In this document: positions 19,401 through 26,087 of the stretch, piece by piece | How the letters are laid out: each line of letters starts with the position of its first letter | How positions within the stretch are numbered: position 1 is the stretch's first letter | Source of the DNA: Lacihabitans sp. CS3-21 | Lineage (GTDB): Bacteria; Bacteroidota; Bacteroidia; Cytophagales; Spirosomataceae | NCBI RefSeq assembly: GCF_024343675.1 | Contig: NZ_RJUD01000008.1 | Span: 1 to 64,000 of the forward strand | Reading direction: 5' to 3' | Length of the DNA stretch: 64,000 nucleotides | Made by a program: the position numbers and the translations under genes | Notes under the pieces: model-generated | The model's database searches: none | What the model saw: the letters and a program-made list of their open reading frames with translations, nothing else | Told to the model about the DNA's origin: nothing

Positions 19401-20155
19401 AGTGATCTATCGTCGATGTTTAAAGAAATGGTTATATTAGACTGAGAACCAACTAAAATCTCTTTTGTTTGATAGCCAATATATGAAAAAACCAAAATGG
19501 AATTCTGGCTTGGAACTTCGATTTCAAAATTGCCGTTTACGTTAGTAGTAGTTCCTTTAGAAGACCCTTTAATAGTGATACTTGCTCCAGGTAACCCAAC
19601 ACCTTTGCCATCTTCTACTTTTCCTTTAATCAATATATCAGAAAGTCCGTTTATCGTATATCGCTTAATATCTAATGAATTCGAAGAAATATTACCTAAT
19701 TTTTGTTGATTGACCGGGGAATTTGAATCAACGTATATAAATGATTGATTTTCAATATTTCTAATTGATTGACTTTTTACTTTTTTATTATCTATTATCA
19801 CGAAAGTACCTGACTTCACCTTTTTATACGTTAGGCCCAGGGGCTTTAAAACGTTATCGAGTGTCTTTTCTATCTTACGATCATAAACAATTTGACCGTT
19901 ATGCAATACACCTTGAATTACTTTATCTTCATATAAAAAAGTTACTCCATAGTGGTTTTTCAAATTGTCAAAAACTTGTAATAATGTAAGTTTTTTTGCA
20001 GGTTCCCCAAACGGCTTGACCTGTTTAATGTTAGCAAATACAAAAGAGCTTCCTTGGGCTGTGCCTATTTTAGTAATGGAAAATAAGACAAGAAAAAACG
20101 CTACTTTAGTAATTGATTTCATTCTCATGTTTCTTGAATGTACTAGTTCTATCAT
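16454..20155 (-). CDS. SusC/RagA-family TonB-dependent outer-membrane transporter with STN domain
   Basis: The 1233-residue protein starts with a signal sequence; the ATG at 20155 lies 13 bp past the FecR stop, but an internal start at 20128 (MRMKSITKVAFF) would give a more normal signal peptide ending GTAQ. Domains in order are a secretin/TonB short N-terminal (STN) domain at about 50-115, a carboxypeptidase-regulatory-like domain at about 170-250, the plug with the RGVSTFGYAEPLYVVDGIP signature, and a 22-strand beta-barrel ending in phenylalanine. The STN domain is the part that contacts the FecR anti-sigma factor, so this transporter both imports glycan and signals its presence. It is paired with SusD and lies directly downstream of fecR. 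Confidence 0.95.
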   Translation of the reverse strand: MIELVHSRNMRMKSITKVAFFLVLFSITKIGTAQGSSFVFANIKQVKPFGEPAKKLTLLQVFDNLKNHYGVTFLYEDKVIQGVLHNGQIVYDRKIEKTLDNVLKPLGLTYKKVKSGTFVIIDNKKVKSQSIRNIENQSFIYVDSNSPVNQQKLGNISSNSLDIKRYTINGLSDILIKGKVEDGKGVGLPGASITIKGSSKGTTTNVNGNFEIEVPSQNSILVFSYIGYQTKEILVGSQSNITISLNIDDRSLSEVVVIGYGSRDKRDLTGAISTVSSKEISKSVSQSPESAMQGRMAGVFVSSPGGSAFARPQVRIRGVSTFGYAEPLYVVDGIPLTEYGSGTDGSGGLEGDIRGNVNVLAMINPNDIESMSVLKDASAAAIYGVRAANGVILITTKKGSKGSPKIDLSISSSFQNVPEKLNMLNVKQYTDLFVEAYSNNQNEAKNLPDVFKSGSPKYLGNSATYDWQTPLLNKNASNNDYSLRISGGNESTKYYVSGGYTSTEGSLIGNKMDRYSMSINIDNKISKYISTGITYRLSYNDVTDNTASDLRYNAETSPWQPIFDPKGPFGYAPSVNIKFMPNPELGKVIENFIRPQYLSSIPPYVFDGDVIMLYGPETNRNGFGTMATTDTKYSMLRNMGTAFAQIEPISGLKFKGTLSIDWLYNRRNSWEAFDSYLFSQTPGNPYSIGDGTSKGNYGERHTRNLNIIKEFSVNYSKIIGNGHSLDLLFNAMDQGYRYEFLGASSSQILFTQPEFRNINTVTPYSSSGSFRDINGLQGYLGRVGYNFQNKYYLDATIRRDGASRFAPGYKWGTFPAVSVAWRISKENFMKDLTFINDLKLRGGWGRLGNQETRSFAYLSLISNAPDYALGSGDGNGIGTLKNGVSLPDFPVKDLTWEIGETKSVGFDGAFLGNKLTATVEYYNRLTSGILQAAALPASVGNQNPPILNIASVRNKGMEFQLGYNGQISDFQYNISGNLTTVNNKVEKTFRDQPFGGEYGRIEVGQPMNFLWGYKVGGIFQNQSEIDKWKENLKDETNNNNFQPGDMYFQDVSGPENKSEGKITPDDRVFLANTIPGFYYGLNIGANYKEFDLSIFFQGVGDVYRYNNWRANGENMAGAGNNQWVTTLNRWTVANPSTTMPRAVRSDPAGNNRFSDRFVESAAFFRLKNIQFGYAIPSNLTKSLGFINGARIYIGGTNLFVKSKWTGLDPEDADRNGQLVPPVRSLTGGITASF

Positions 20156-20168
20156 ATTTATTTAAGGT

Positions 20169-21137
20169 TTAATAAATTTCAATGGTATTATTATTTTTTT
20201 CTATTTGTAAATCAAAAATATTAGAAATGGCTTCTAAAAGTTCATCAACATTCTGGGCTTCTATTTCTCCCGAAATAGTCTTGTTTTCTAATTCAACCGA
20301 TTTGATATTCACATCTAGTCCGAAATTTTCTTTTATTACAATAGCGAGTTCAGAAAGGCTTGTTTTGTCAAAAATGAACTTATGTGAACGCCATGCTGTA
20401 AAAGTTTTAGTTTCCTTTACTGCCTCTTTGGAAATCGAGCCATTTTTGTCAAGCTTCACCAAATCTCCGGGTTTCATAAGTATATCTTTCTTCGCTTTTG
20501 AATAGTGAATTTTCACTTTTCCTCTATCCAATAATACTTGTATTCCCTTGTTCCTGTTTTTTACAGAAAATTCCGTTCCTAAAACTTCTACTTTAAAATC
20601 TTTGGAGGTTTGCACTTCAAACTTTTGATTAGTTGGGGAGTGAATTACAGAAAAGTATGCTTCACCTTCAAGAATAACCCTCCTAGTATTTTTACCAAAC
20701 CCAAACCTTGGTACCATTAATGAAGAGTTCGAATTCAAAGTAACTTTTGTTCCATCTGAAAGCGAGAGGTTTGTTATTTTCCCATATTCACTGTGATATT
20801 CTTTAAGAAAAAATTTATCTTGAAATAAATATGTTAAAAATAACAGTGCTAAAACGCATGCAGCCGCTACCCAAACACTAGTATTCTTTCTAAGATTATT
20901 CAATTTCATTTCGTAGGGTTGACTCTGATTTTCTATTTTACCCCAAATTTTTATAATTTCACTTTCAGAATCTGCTTTGAAAGCTAAATTTTGCTTTTCA
21001 AATTCTTCTAGATAGTGAAAATATAATTCAACATGGTCTGGATTTTGCAACCAAGATTCTAATTCATGTTTTTGTATAATAGAAGCATTACCTCTGAAAT
21101 ATTCAAACATTTGCTCTTTTGTAATTATATCTTTCAT
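20169..21137 (-). CDS. FecR-family anti-sigma factor
   Basis: The 322-residue protein has a cytoplasmic N-terminal part that would hold the sigma factor, one membrane segment at about 89-107 (VWVAAACVLALLFLTYLF), and a periplasmic FecR domain (YHSEYGKITNLSLSDGTKVTLNSNSS, shown here by its GTKVTLNSNS core). A C-terminal DUF4974/STN-like domain follows (SELAIVIKENFGLDV). It transmits the signal from the STN domain of SusC to the ECF sigma factor encoded just upstream. Spacing is 89 bp from the sigma gene and 13 bp to susC. The assignment is firm from domain order and context. Confidence 0.93.
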   Translation of the reverse strand: MKDIITKEQMFEYFRGNASIIQKHELESWLQNPDHVELYFHYLEEFEKQNLAFKADSESEIIKIWGKIENQSQPYEMKLNNLRKNTSVWVAAACVLALLFLTYLFQDKFFLKEYHSEYGKITNLSLSDGTKVTLNSNSSLMVPRFGFGKNTRRVILEGEAYFSVIHSPTNQKFEVQTSKDFKVEVLGTEFSVKNRNKGIQVLLDRGKVKIHYSKAKKDILMKPGDLVKLDKNGSISKEAVKETKTFTAWRSHKFIFDKTSLSELAIVIKENFGLDVNIKSVELENKTISGEIEAQNVDELLEAISNIFDLQIEKNNNTIEIY

Positions 21138-21226
21138 TATTTCTTGATTTCTATTTTAAGACACAGAAAATTAGAAATTCCCTATGTTTTTTTTTTAAAA
21201 TTTATTCTTATGTATTGAAAAATCGT

Positions 21227-21883
21227 CTATAGCGTTTTTAAATCATTAATAACGAAATAGATTACCAAGGAGAAAATCAAATCATCTTTTAAATAAGTTC
21301 TTAAAATTTTATTTGCTTTGGTTAAATGCATCTCAATTGTTTTTACTGACAAGTTGAGTTCTGAAGCAATTTCATTATATTTTTTTCCATCAATTCTGTT
21401 TAGCAAAAAGACTTTCTTACATTGAGGTGGAAGTTGCTTGATTATTAGTTCAATTTTATATTGCAATTCGTCAAACTGAACTATTTTATCAGGGCTATTG
21501 ATATCTTGTGAAAGACCTTCAAAATCCTCAAAATGAATAGTTCGTTCATATTCACGTTTGATATAATTGTAACATCGATTTCTGACAGCTTTAAACAAAT
21601 AAGAACGATATGAAGTAACTATTTTATCAGAATCTTGATTTTGCCAAAAATTAAAAAAAACTTCAGATACAATATCTTGGGCAATTTCTTTAGACCAAAC
21701 AAATCTAATAGCATGACTACATAAAACTCCATGATATCTTCGAAATAACAGTGTGAAGCCTTCATTTTTATCCTTCAAAAATGCTGATTTGATAAATTGC
21801 TCAGAATCAGAATAATATTGATTATTAGGTTTAGAATTAAAAACCGAAGGTTCCTCATTTTTTTTGTACTTGGTGAGCTTCAT
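21227..21883 (-). CDS. ECF-type RNA polymerase sigma factor (PUL regulator)
   Basis: The 218-residue protein contains sigma region 2 (IRFVWSKEIAQDIVSEVFF followed by FNFWQN and YRSYLFKAVRNRCYNYIKRE) and region 4 (QLPPQCKKVFLLNRIDG, then the helix-turn-helix EIASELNLSVKTIEMHL). This is the Bacteroidota ECF group paired with FecR. A ~35-residue N-terminal extension and a hydrophobic C-terminal tail are present. It heads the minus-strand PUL and probably activates transcription of susCD and the enzymes once SusC senses its glycan. A 486-bp AT-rich gap lies upstream and should hold its promoter, although I see no convincing -33/-7 pair. Confidence 0.93.
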   Translation of the reverse strand: MKLTKYKKNEEPSVFNSKPNNQYYSDSEQFIKSAFLKDKNEGFTLLFRRYHGVLCSHAIRFVWSKEIAQDIVSEVFFNFWQNQDSDKIVTSYRSYLFKAVRNRCYNYIKREYERTIHFEDFEGLSQDINSPDKIVQFDELQYKIELIIKQLPPQCKKVFLLNRIDGKKYNEIASELNLSVKTIEMHLTKANKILRTYLKDDLIFSLVIYFVINDLKTL

Positions 21884-22369
21884 TCTTAATTTAGGTTAAT
21901 AGTTTCATTCATCCTACTTAATTTATTGACAATTTATCATATGCAAATTATACCGAATCATTTAATTCCCTTAATAAGAACCTCTTTGAAATTTGGGAAT
22001 AATAAAAATTAAAGGATTTTTGATAAATCATATTCCTGCTGAATATCTATTTGATATAGTGTTAAATTCAGGAATTGTTGAAATATTCTAAGTCTTGAAT
22101 ATATAATCACAAAAATAGGAGTTTACCCTATGTTTTATTTTAAAAAATAATCAAAAATGTCAATTCATTAAAAGTAAAACAAGGGTATTATCGAAGAATC
22201 TTGAAAATTAAGACAAATATCTAGCGAATCTAAATTGAACTATTTTGAAATAGTTTTTCCAATTAAAGTAATATTTATTTGAATATCAAATTTGTAGATT
22301 TTTGAAAATAAATTTCATGAATTAAAACAAATTTTTTTTTTAATTACTCTTCAAATTGCAAAAAAAATT
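21884..22369. other. 486-bp AT-rich gap upstream of the sigma factor
   Basis: No open reading frame, hairpin with T-tract or repeat that I can support. It should contain the promoter of the sigma/FecR genes. TATAATTTG-like text near 21947 on the minus strand is only a partial match to the Bacteroidota -7 box. Confidence 0.4.
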
Positions 22370-22810
22370 CTATTTTTCGCACTCTGTCTTTAAAAAAACT
22401 AACCAATTTTCCAATGTTTTTGCTATTTTTTTTTGAAAAAATTCAGTAAAGTATTGAGCAAAAAAACCATCCATACTTTTCTCTACAATAACTTCTGTTT
22501 TTCCGTTTAACTCAAAGAGCTTCCAATTGTGAATTGCATAAATTCCCAAAGATTCGTTACTCCAGCCCAATAAATTTGGTTTATCAGAGGTATGTATATA
22601 CGATTTAATTAGTGAAAAGCCACTTAACCAAACAAACGAATTGTCTTTATTTACCACATTTGTAATGTAAACTTTCCAAATGTCAGTTTGCCATTCTGGC
22701 CAATTATAAATGTCAGTTAATACTTCCCAAACTTTGTCCTTTTGCTTTTCTATTATTATTCTTTTACGAACCACTACTGGTGCATTATGGTTTATTAATT
22801 TCAATATCAA
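22370..22810 (-). CDS. SRPBCC-superfamily (polyketide cyclase-like) protein
   Basis: The 146-residue cytoplasmic protein begins with VVRKRIIIEKQKDKVWEVLTD, followed by YNWPEWQTDIWKV, the standard opening strand and helix of the START/Bet v1-like SRPBCC fold. LLGWSNESLGIYAIHNWKL and the C-terminal long helix fit the same fold. These proteins bind hydrophobic ligands in a deep pocket; the ligand here is unknown. The gene stands alone between the PUL regulator and the decayed istB and has no obvious link with glycan use, so it may be cargo of the island. Confidence 0.8.
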   Translation of the reverse strand: MILKLINHNAPVVVRKRIIIEKQKDKVWEVLTDIYNWPEWQTDIWKVYITNVVNKDNSFVWLSGFSLIKSYIHTSDKPNLLGWSNESLGIYAIHNWKLFELNGKTEVIVEKSMDGFFAQYFTEFFQKKIAKTLENWLVFLKTECEK

Positions 22811-23204
22811 AAAGTTTACTTAACAAAATGACACATGAAGGAACAATTACCCTACTTCCAATGGCTCAAATTTCGAATTATTAAAAGATATTAGAAAAAT
22901 AAACCAAAATTCATTAATATTTTTACTTTTTTAGAAGTAACTTATTCTTATAAGACTAAAAATTGAACTTTTTATTAATTCTAGACTTAAAAAAAAATAT
23001 TAAACTATTATTTTGAATTATTCATTGTTTTAAGCCATCTTGTGTCAGAGGTGGGTATAATCAACGAATATTTCAAATAATATTTTTTTAAGATCTTAAA
23101 AAATAAAAATTTCTTATCTGTTGGCATTTAAAGTACTCTTGGTTCAAAATAATTGAATTCATTTTAATCATTACGTAATTAACAATTTCTATTATTGCAA
23201 GACC
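22811..23204. other. 394-bp AT-rich gap
   Basis: Nothing recognisable is seen. If a complete IS21 copy once stood here, istA should have occupied this area and further left, but no istA-like reading frame remains. Confidence 0.4.
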
Positions 23205-23923
23205 TTATTAACAATGCGAGCACTTAGGCTTGCTGGCATGGCCGACAGATATGAAGCCTTCAATTTTGTCCCGCAGCACCAAAGACTACAAACAGACGTC
23301 TTTTTAGCCCAGTTCCTCGAAGCGGAAGAACTATATCGAATTCACAGAAGGAATAAATTTTTTATCAAAAACAATAAGTTTAGATACCAAGCGAATCTTC
23401 AAGAAATCAACTTTATAGAGGGTAGAATTCTCAAGAAGGAAACCATTTCTGCCTTTAGTGAATGTCGATTCATCGACCGTGGTGAAAACATCATTATAAC
23501 TGTATCCACAGGAGTTTGAAAAAGTCACCTTTCTTCAGCAATTGGTGACCATGCCTGTTAAGTAAAAAAAATAAATCGCTTACTTCTCACTCCCAAAGCA
23601 TCTTTGAAAAATAAAAACAGACAAAATAGATGGGTCTTTCAGAAAAGAAACAGAGCAGATAGAATAAAAACAACTTCTGATTTTAGATGACTGGGGATTA
23701 ACACCTTTAGACACTCAAGCTAGCTTTGCTACAAATAATTGAAGATAGACATAATAAATACGTCACAATTATTACATCTCAATTGCCTATATCAGCTTTG
23801 CATCAATATTCCAGTGATGACACCATTACAGATGCTATTCTCGATAGAATAACAGATCAAGCCCACAGGATAGAACAAAAGGGCGAATCCCTTAGAAAAA
23901 ACAACAAAAATCAAAACAATTAA
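23199..23923 (+). pseudogene. istB: IS21-family helper ATPase IstB, inactivated
   Basis: The first frame reads TLLTMRALRLAGMADRYEAF and continues to ENIIITVSTGV, where a TGA stop breaks the Walker A motif exactly where glycine (GGA) is expected; translation past it gives KSHLSSAIGDHAC. After a decayed middle part, the frame with [11 protein letters not shown]-like text and the frame with [35 protein letters not shown] and [13 protein letters not shown] recover the C-terminal half of IstB. At least one nonsense change and several frameshifts make it nonfunctional. IstB is the AAA+ partner of IstA. Confidence 0.8.
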
Positions 23924-23995
23924 ATATATTTGACTCAAAATCAAATCAACACCAAACAACTCACCTCAAGTGGCTCACTTTCAATGGAATATGCA
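23199..23995 (+). mobile_element. IS21-like remnant with right terminus
   Basis: This remnant consists of the istB pseudogene and a right end with one AGTGGCTCACTTT copy (23969-23981) and the probable tip TGCATATTCCAT read inward from about 23995. Its tip resembles the tip of the partial IS21 copy at the left edge. The element has lost istA. Confidence 0.65.
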
Positions 23996-24144
23996 GCTGG
24001 TTACACATTTCAAAAGATTCAACTCCGAATTATTTTTTAAACTCTTTATCAATGGTTGTTTCTAATTTTTTACTTAATTTTTCCTAATAGAACAACTGTA
24101 GTTTGAACTGTAAATGGATTAAAACAGAACATAAAAAATCTATT

Positions 24145-25344
24145 TCACCACAATTTCATCGCTTCTTTTTTGGCATTATTATTTATCTGTATATACTTTT
24201 TAAAAGATGAAAGGTCTTTATGGCCAGTCATAGATTGGATTACTGGAATTGCTATACCTTTTAAGATTGATAAAGTTATAAATGTACGTCTTCCAACATG
24301 CGATTTTAAAAGTTCATACCGTGGAACTATTGACTCCTTCCTTTTTCCGCCTGGAAATTCAACTAAAATTTGATTATCATCAATCCCTGCAATTCTTCCA
24401 ACTTCTTTTATATATTCGTTTAACTTTTGTTGAGAAATAATTGGCAATTGATAATCATATTTTTCAAGTATTGCCTTTGAATAATTATTAAGCGGAATAC
24501 TAATTTCTTCAGTCGATTTTTGAGTATTAATTATTATTTCACTACCTGAAATATTTTCTCTTTTCAAATTTTGAACATCAGACTCTCTCAGTCCTGTTGC
24601 ACATGAAAATACAAATAAATCTCTTACCCTTTCAAATCTCGGATTTTTCGAGAAATCATGACTCCATATCTTTATTAGTTCTATTTCAGTTAAAGCAATT
24701 TTTGTTGCCAATTTTTCTTCGAGAAATTTAAACTTCGTTAGATTAGAAATATCATAAACTTCATGATTTGAACAAAATCTTAAAAAAGTTTTTAGAGTTT
24801 TTAATCTTTTATTCACCGTGTTATTGGTTAAGCCTTTTTCCTTTAATAACCAGTTTTTAAAACCATTATAAAAACTAAAATTAATATCTTTTATTGATAA
24901 TGGGCTTTTAAAATCAAAATCACAAATTAGAGAATATAAGGCTTTATAGTTTGAATGAGTAGATTTCCTAGTTTCAATTGTTTTTGATTCATAAAATGCC
25001 CTAAACCACTTTTCAAAAGAATAATCCTCCACCACTTCAACTTTTGGTATTAAATTTTCAGAAATAACCTCAAATGAAATACTACTTTTATTCATTTCAA
25101 GATTAAAAATCACATCCTTTATTTCTTGTTGTTTTTGGCTAATTATAGAATTGATTTTTGCATGGTCATTGTTACCAGGCATTTTCTTAACCTTTTCATT
25201 CTTTAAATCCCAAAAGATTTGATTGACTTTTTGCCCAGTTGGGTAAAGTTTTACCTTCCCGTTAATACAAACTTGCACATAGATTGCTAGATCTCCAGTT
25301 CTGTTAGATTTATCAGGTCTTAACTTTAATTTTGTGGTTGCCAT
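24145..25344 (-). CDS. tyrosine-type site-specific recombinase (integrase)
   Basis: The 399-residue protein has an N-terminal arm-type DNA-binding domain (about 1-90), a SAM-like core-binding domain (about 105-205) and a C-terminal catalytic domain. The catalytic residues are visible: Arg253 in CATGLRESD, His349 and Arg352 in HVGRRTF, His375 in MTGHKD, and the nucleophile Tyr384 in FKKYIQ. The set is complete, so the enzyme may be active. This type of Bacteroidota integrase drives integration of genomic islands and conjugative or mobilizable transposons. It lies about 150 bp from a tandem array of tRNA-3'-end-like repeats at 25493-25855, the probable attachment region. Confidence 0.92.
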   Translation of the reverse strand: MATTKLKLRPDKSNRTGDLAIYVQVCINGKVKLYPTGQKVNQIFWDLKNEKVKKMPGNNDHAKINSIISQKQQEIKDVIFNLEMNKSSISFEVISENLIPKVEVVEDYSFEKWFRAFYESKTIETRKSTHSNYKALYSLICDFDFKSPLSIKDINFSFYNGFKNWLLKEKGLTNNTVNKRLKTLKTFLRFCSNHEVYDISNLTKFKFLEEKLATKIALTEIELIKIWSHDFSKNPRFERVRDLFVFSCATGLRESDVQNLKRENISGSEIIINTQKSTEEISIPLNNYSKAILEKYDYQLPIISQQKLNEYIKEVGRIAGIDDNQILVEFPGGKRKESIVPRYELLKSHVGRRTFITLSILKGIAIPVIQSMTGHKDLSSFKKYIQINNNAKKEAMKLW

Positions 25345-25519
25345 TACATTTTAAAAATTAATAGTGTAAAAGTAAGTGTAAAAGTAAAATATACAAAATT
25401 TAAGTAAATTAATTAAAATAAAAATTAAATATAATAGATAACTAACTATTATTCAATACATTTAAGTAAATCATAGTAAAATATAAACAAATAGGTTCGA
25501 GTCCCTTTGGGACCACAAG

Positions 25520-25546
25520 GCCTTCAGATTTCTGAAGGCTTTTTTT
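25520..25546 (+). terminator. terminator hairpin, att-like unit 1
   Basis: The stem GCCTTCAG/CTGAAGGC with an ATTT loop (25520-25539) is followed by a run of T. It is repeated almost unchanged in unit 2 and with one change in unit 4. Confidence 0.75.
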
Positions 25547-25618
25547 ATGAATTGATGTTTCCTAAACATTAGATATGGTGGTGCGGCATCCCGATTCGAT
25601 TCCCTTTGGGACCACAAG

Positions 25619-25648
25619 GCCTTCAGATTTCTGAAGGCATTTTTTTTT
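25619..25648 (+). terminator. terminator hairpin, att-like unit 2
   Basis: The stem GCCTTCAG/CTGAAGGC at 25619-25638 is followed by A and a T-tract. It is identical to the stem of unit 1. Confidence 0.7.
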
Positions 25649-25716
25649 GGGATTTGTTTCCTAAACAATAGATCCAATGGTGCGGCATACCGATTCGATT
25701 CTTGGCGGGATCACGA

Positions 25717-25743
25717 AGCTCTCAAATTTGAGAGCTTTTTTTG
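25717..25743 (+). terminator. terminator hairpin, att-like unit 3 (different stem)
   Basis: The perfect palindrome AGCTCTCAAA/TTTGAGAGCT at 25717-25736 is followed by a T-tract. The stem sequence is unrelated to those of units 1, 2 and 4, although it sits at the same place in the repeat. Confidence 0.7.
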
Positions 25744-25830
25744 TGAATAGATGTTTCCTAAACATTAGATATGGTGGTGCGGCACTCCGCTGGAACGCCA
25801 GCCCGGTTCAATTCCATTTGGGACCACAAA

Positions 25831-25855
25831 GCCTTCAGATTTCTGAGGGCTTTAT
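25831..25855 (+). terminator. terminator hairpin, att-like unit 4
   Basis: The stem GCCTTCAG/CTGAGGGC at 25831-25850 contains one G-T pair and is followed by TTTATTTT, a weaker tract than in the other units. Confidence 0.55.
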
Positions 25856-25894
25856 TTTGAGGTTTGTATTCAAAAAATATAATTCAATCATAAT

Positions 25895-25926
25895 AAACTT
25901 AATATTGACTTATCAATAGTTTTTTA
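25895..25926 (+). repeat. 32-bp direct repeat, left copy
   Basis: The text from AAACTTAATATTGACTTA to the T-run matches 28904-28935 at 31 of 32 positions. It lies just beyond the tRNA-end-like array and bounds the segment that carries the DNRLRE gene. Confidence 0.8.
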
Positions 25927-26087
25927 GAGGATTTCTATTAGGTCTTAGATGAAATATTCATTCGAGAGAAATGACGGTAAACTGCAATCAAAGAAAAGCC
26001 TCTAATACTATTAGTGAGTTAAAAAGAAAATAAATAACTTTGTCAAAATTTATATCTAAAGTTTCTCTAATTACTTTCACACTCTCT

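Larger units (their letters stand above)
25493..25855. repeat. four tandem ~99-bp units with tRNA-3'-end-like core and terminator (candidate att array)
   Basis: Units begin at about 25493, 25592, 25691 and 25804 (periods 99, 99 and 113 bp). Unit 1 begins GGTTCGAGTCC, which is a canonical tRNA T-arm, followed by CTTTGGGACCACA, which would be acceptor strand, discriminator and tail. Units 2 and 4 keep TTTGGGACCACA; unit 3 has GGCGGGATCACGA. Each core is followed by a hairpin with a T-tract. Between cores a shared stretch reads TTTCCTAAACAWTAGATnnnnTGGTGCGGCA in outline. No complete tRNA is present. The pattern fits copies of a tRNA 3' end left by repeated integrations of a recombinase such as the one next door; the identity of the tRNA is not determined. 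Confidence 0.65.

Noticed and set aside
23331-23528. Minus-strand open frame of 65 codons opposite istB
   Set aside because: It is a shadow of the recognisable IstB reading frame on the plus strand.
1-23995. Active composite IS21 transposon carrying the PUL
   Set aside because: The right copy has lost istA and has a broken istB, and the left copy is cut by the window edge, so a functional composite element cannot be supported.
25493-25516. Complete tRNA gene
   Set aside because: Only the T-arm and acceptor-like 3' part are present; no D-arm, anticodon arm or matching 5' acceptor strand is found upstream.
25493-25855. CRISPR array
   Set aside because: The period is about 99 bp, the units are long and diverged, there are no unique 30-40-bp spacers, and no cas genes are present.
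25471-25919. Two small open frames (68 and 80 codons) on opposite strands across the tandem repeats
   Set aside because: They are created by the repeat structure itself, contain terminator hairpins and tRNA-end-like text, and have no plausible protein character.
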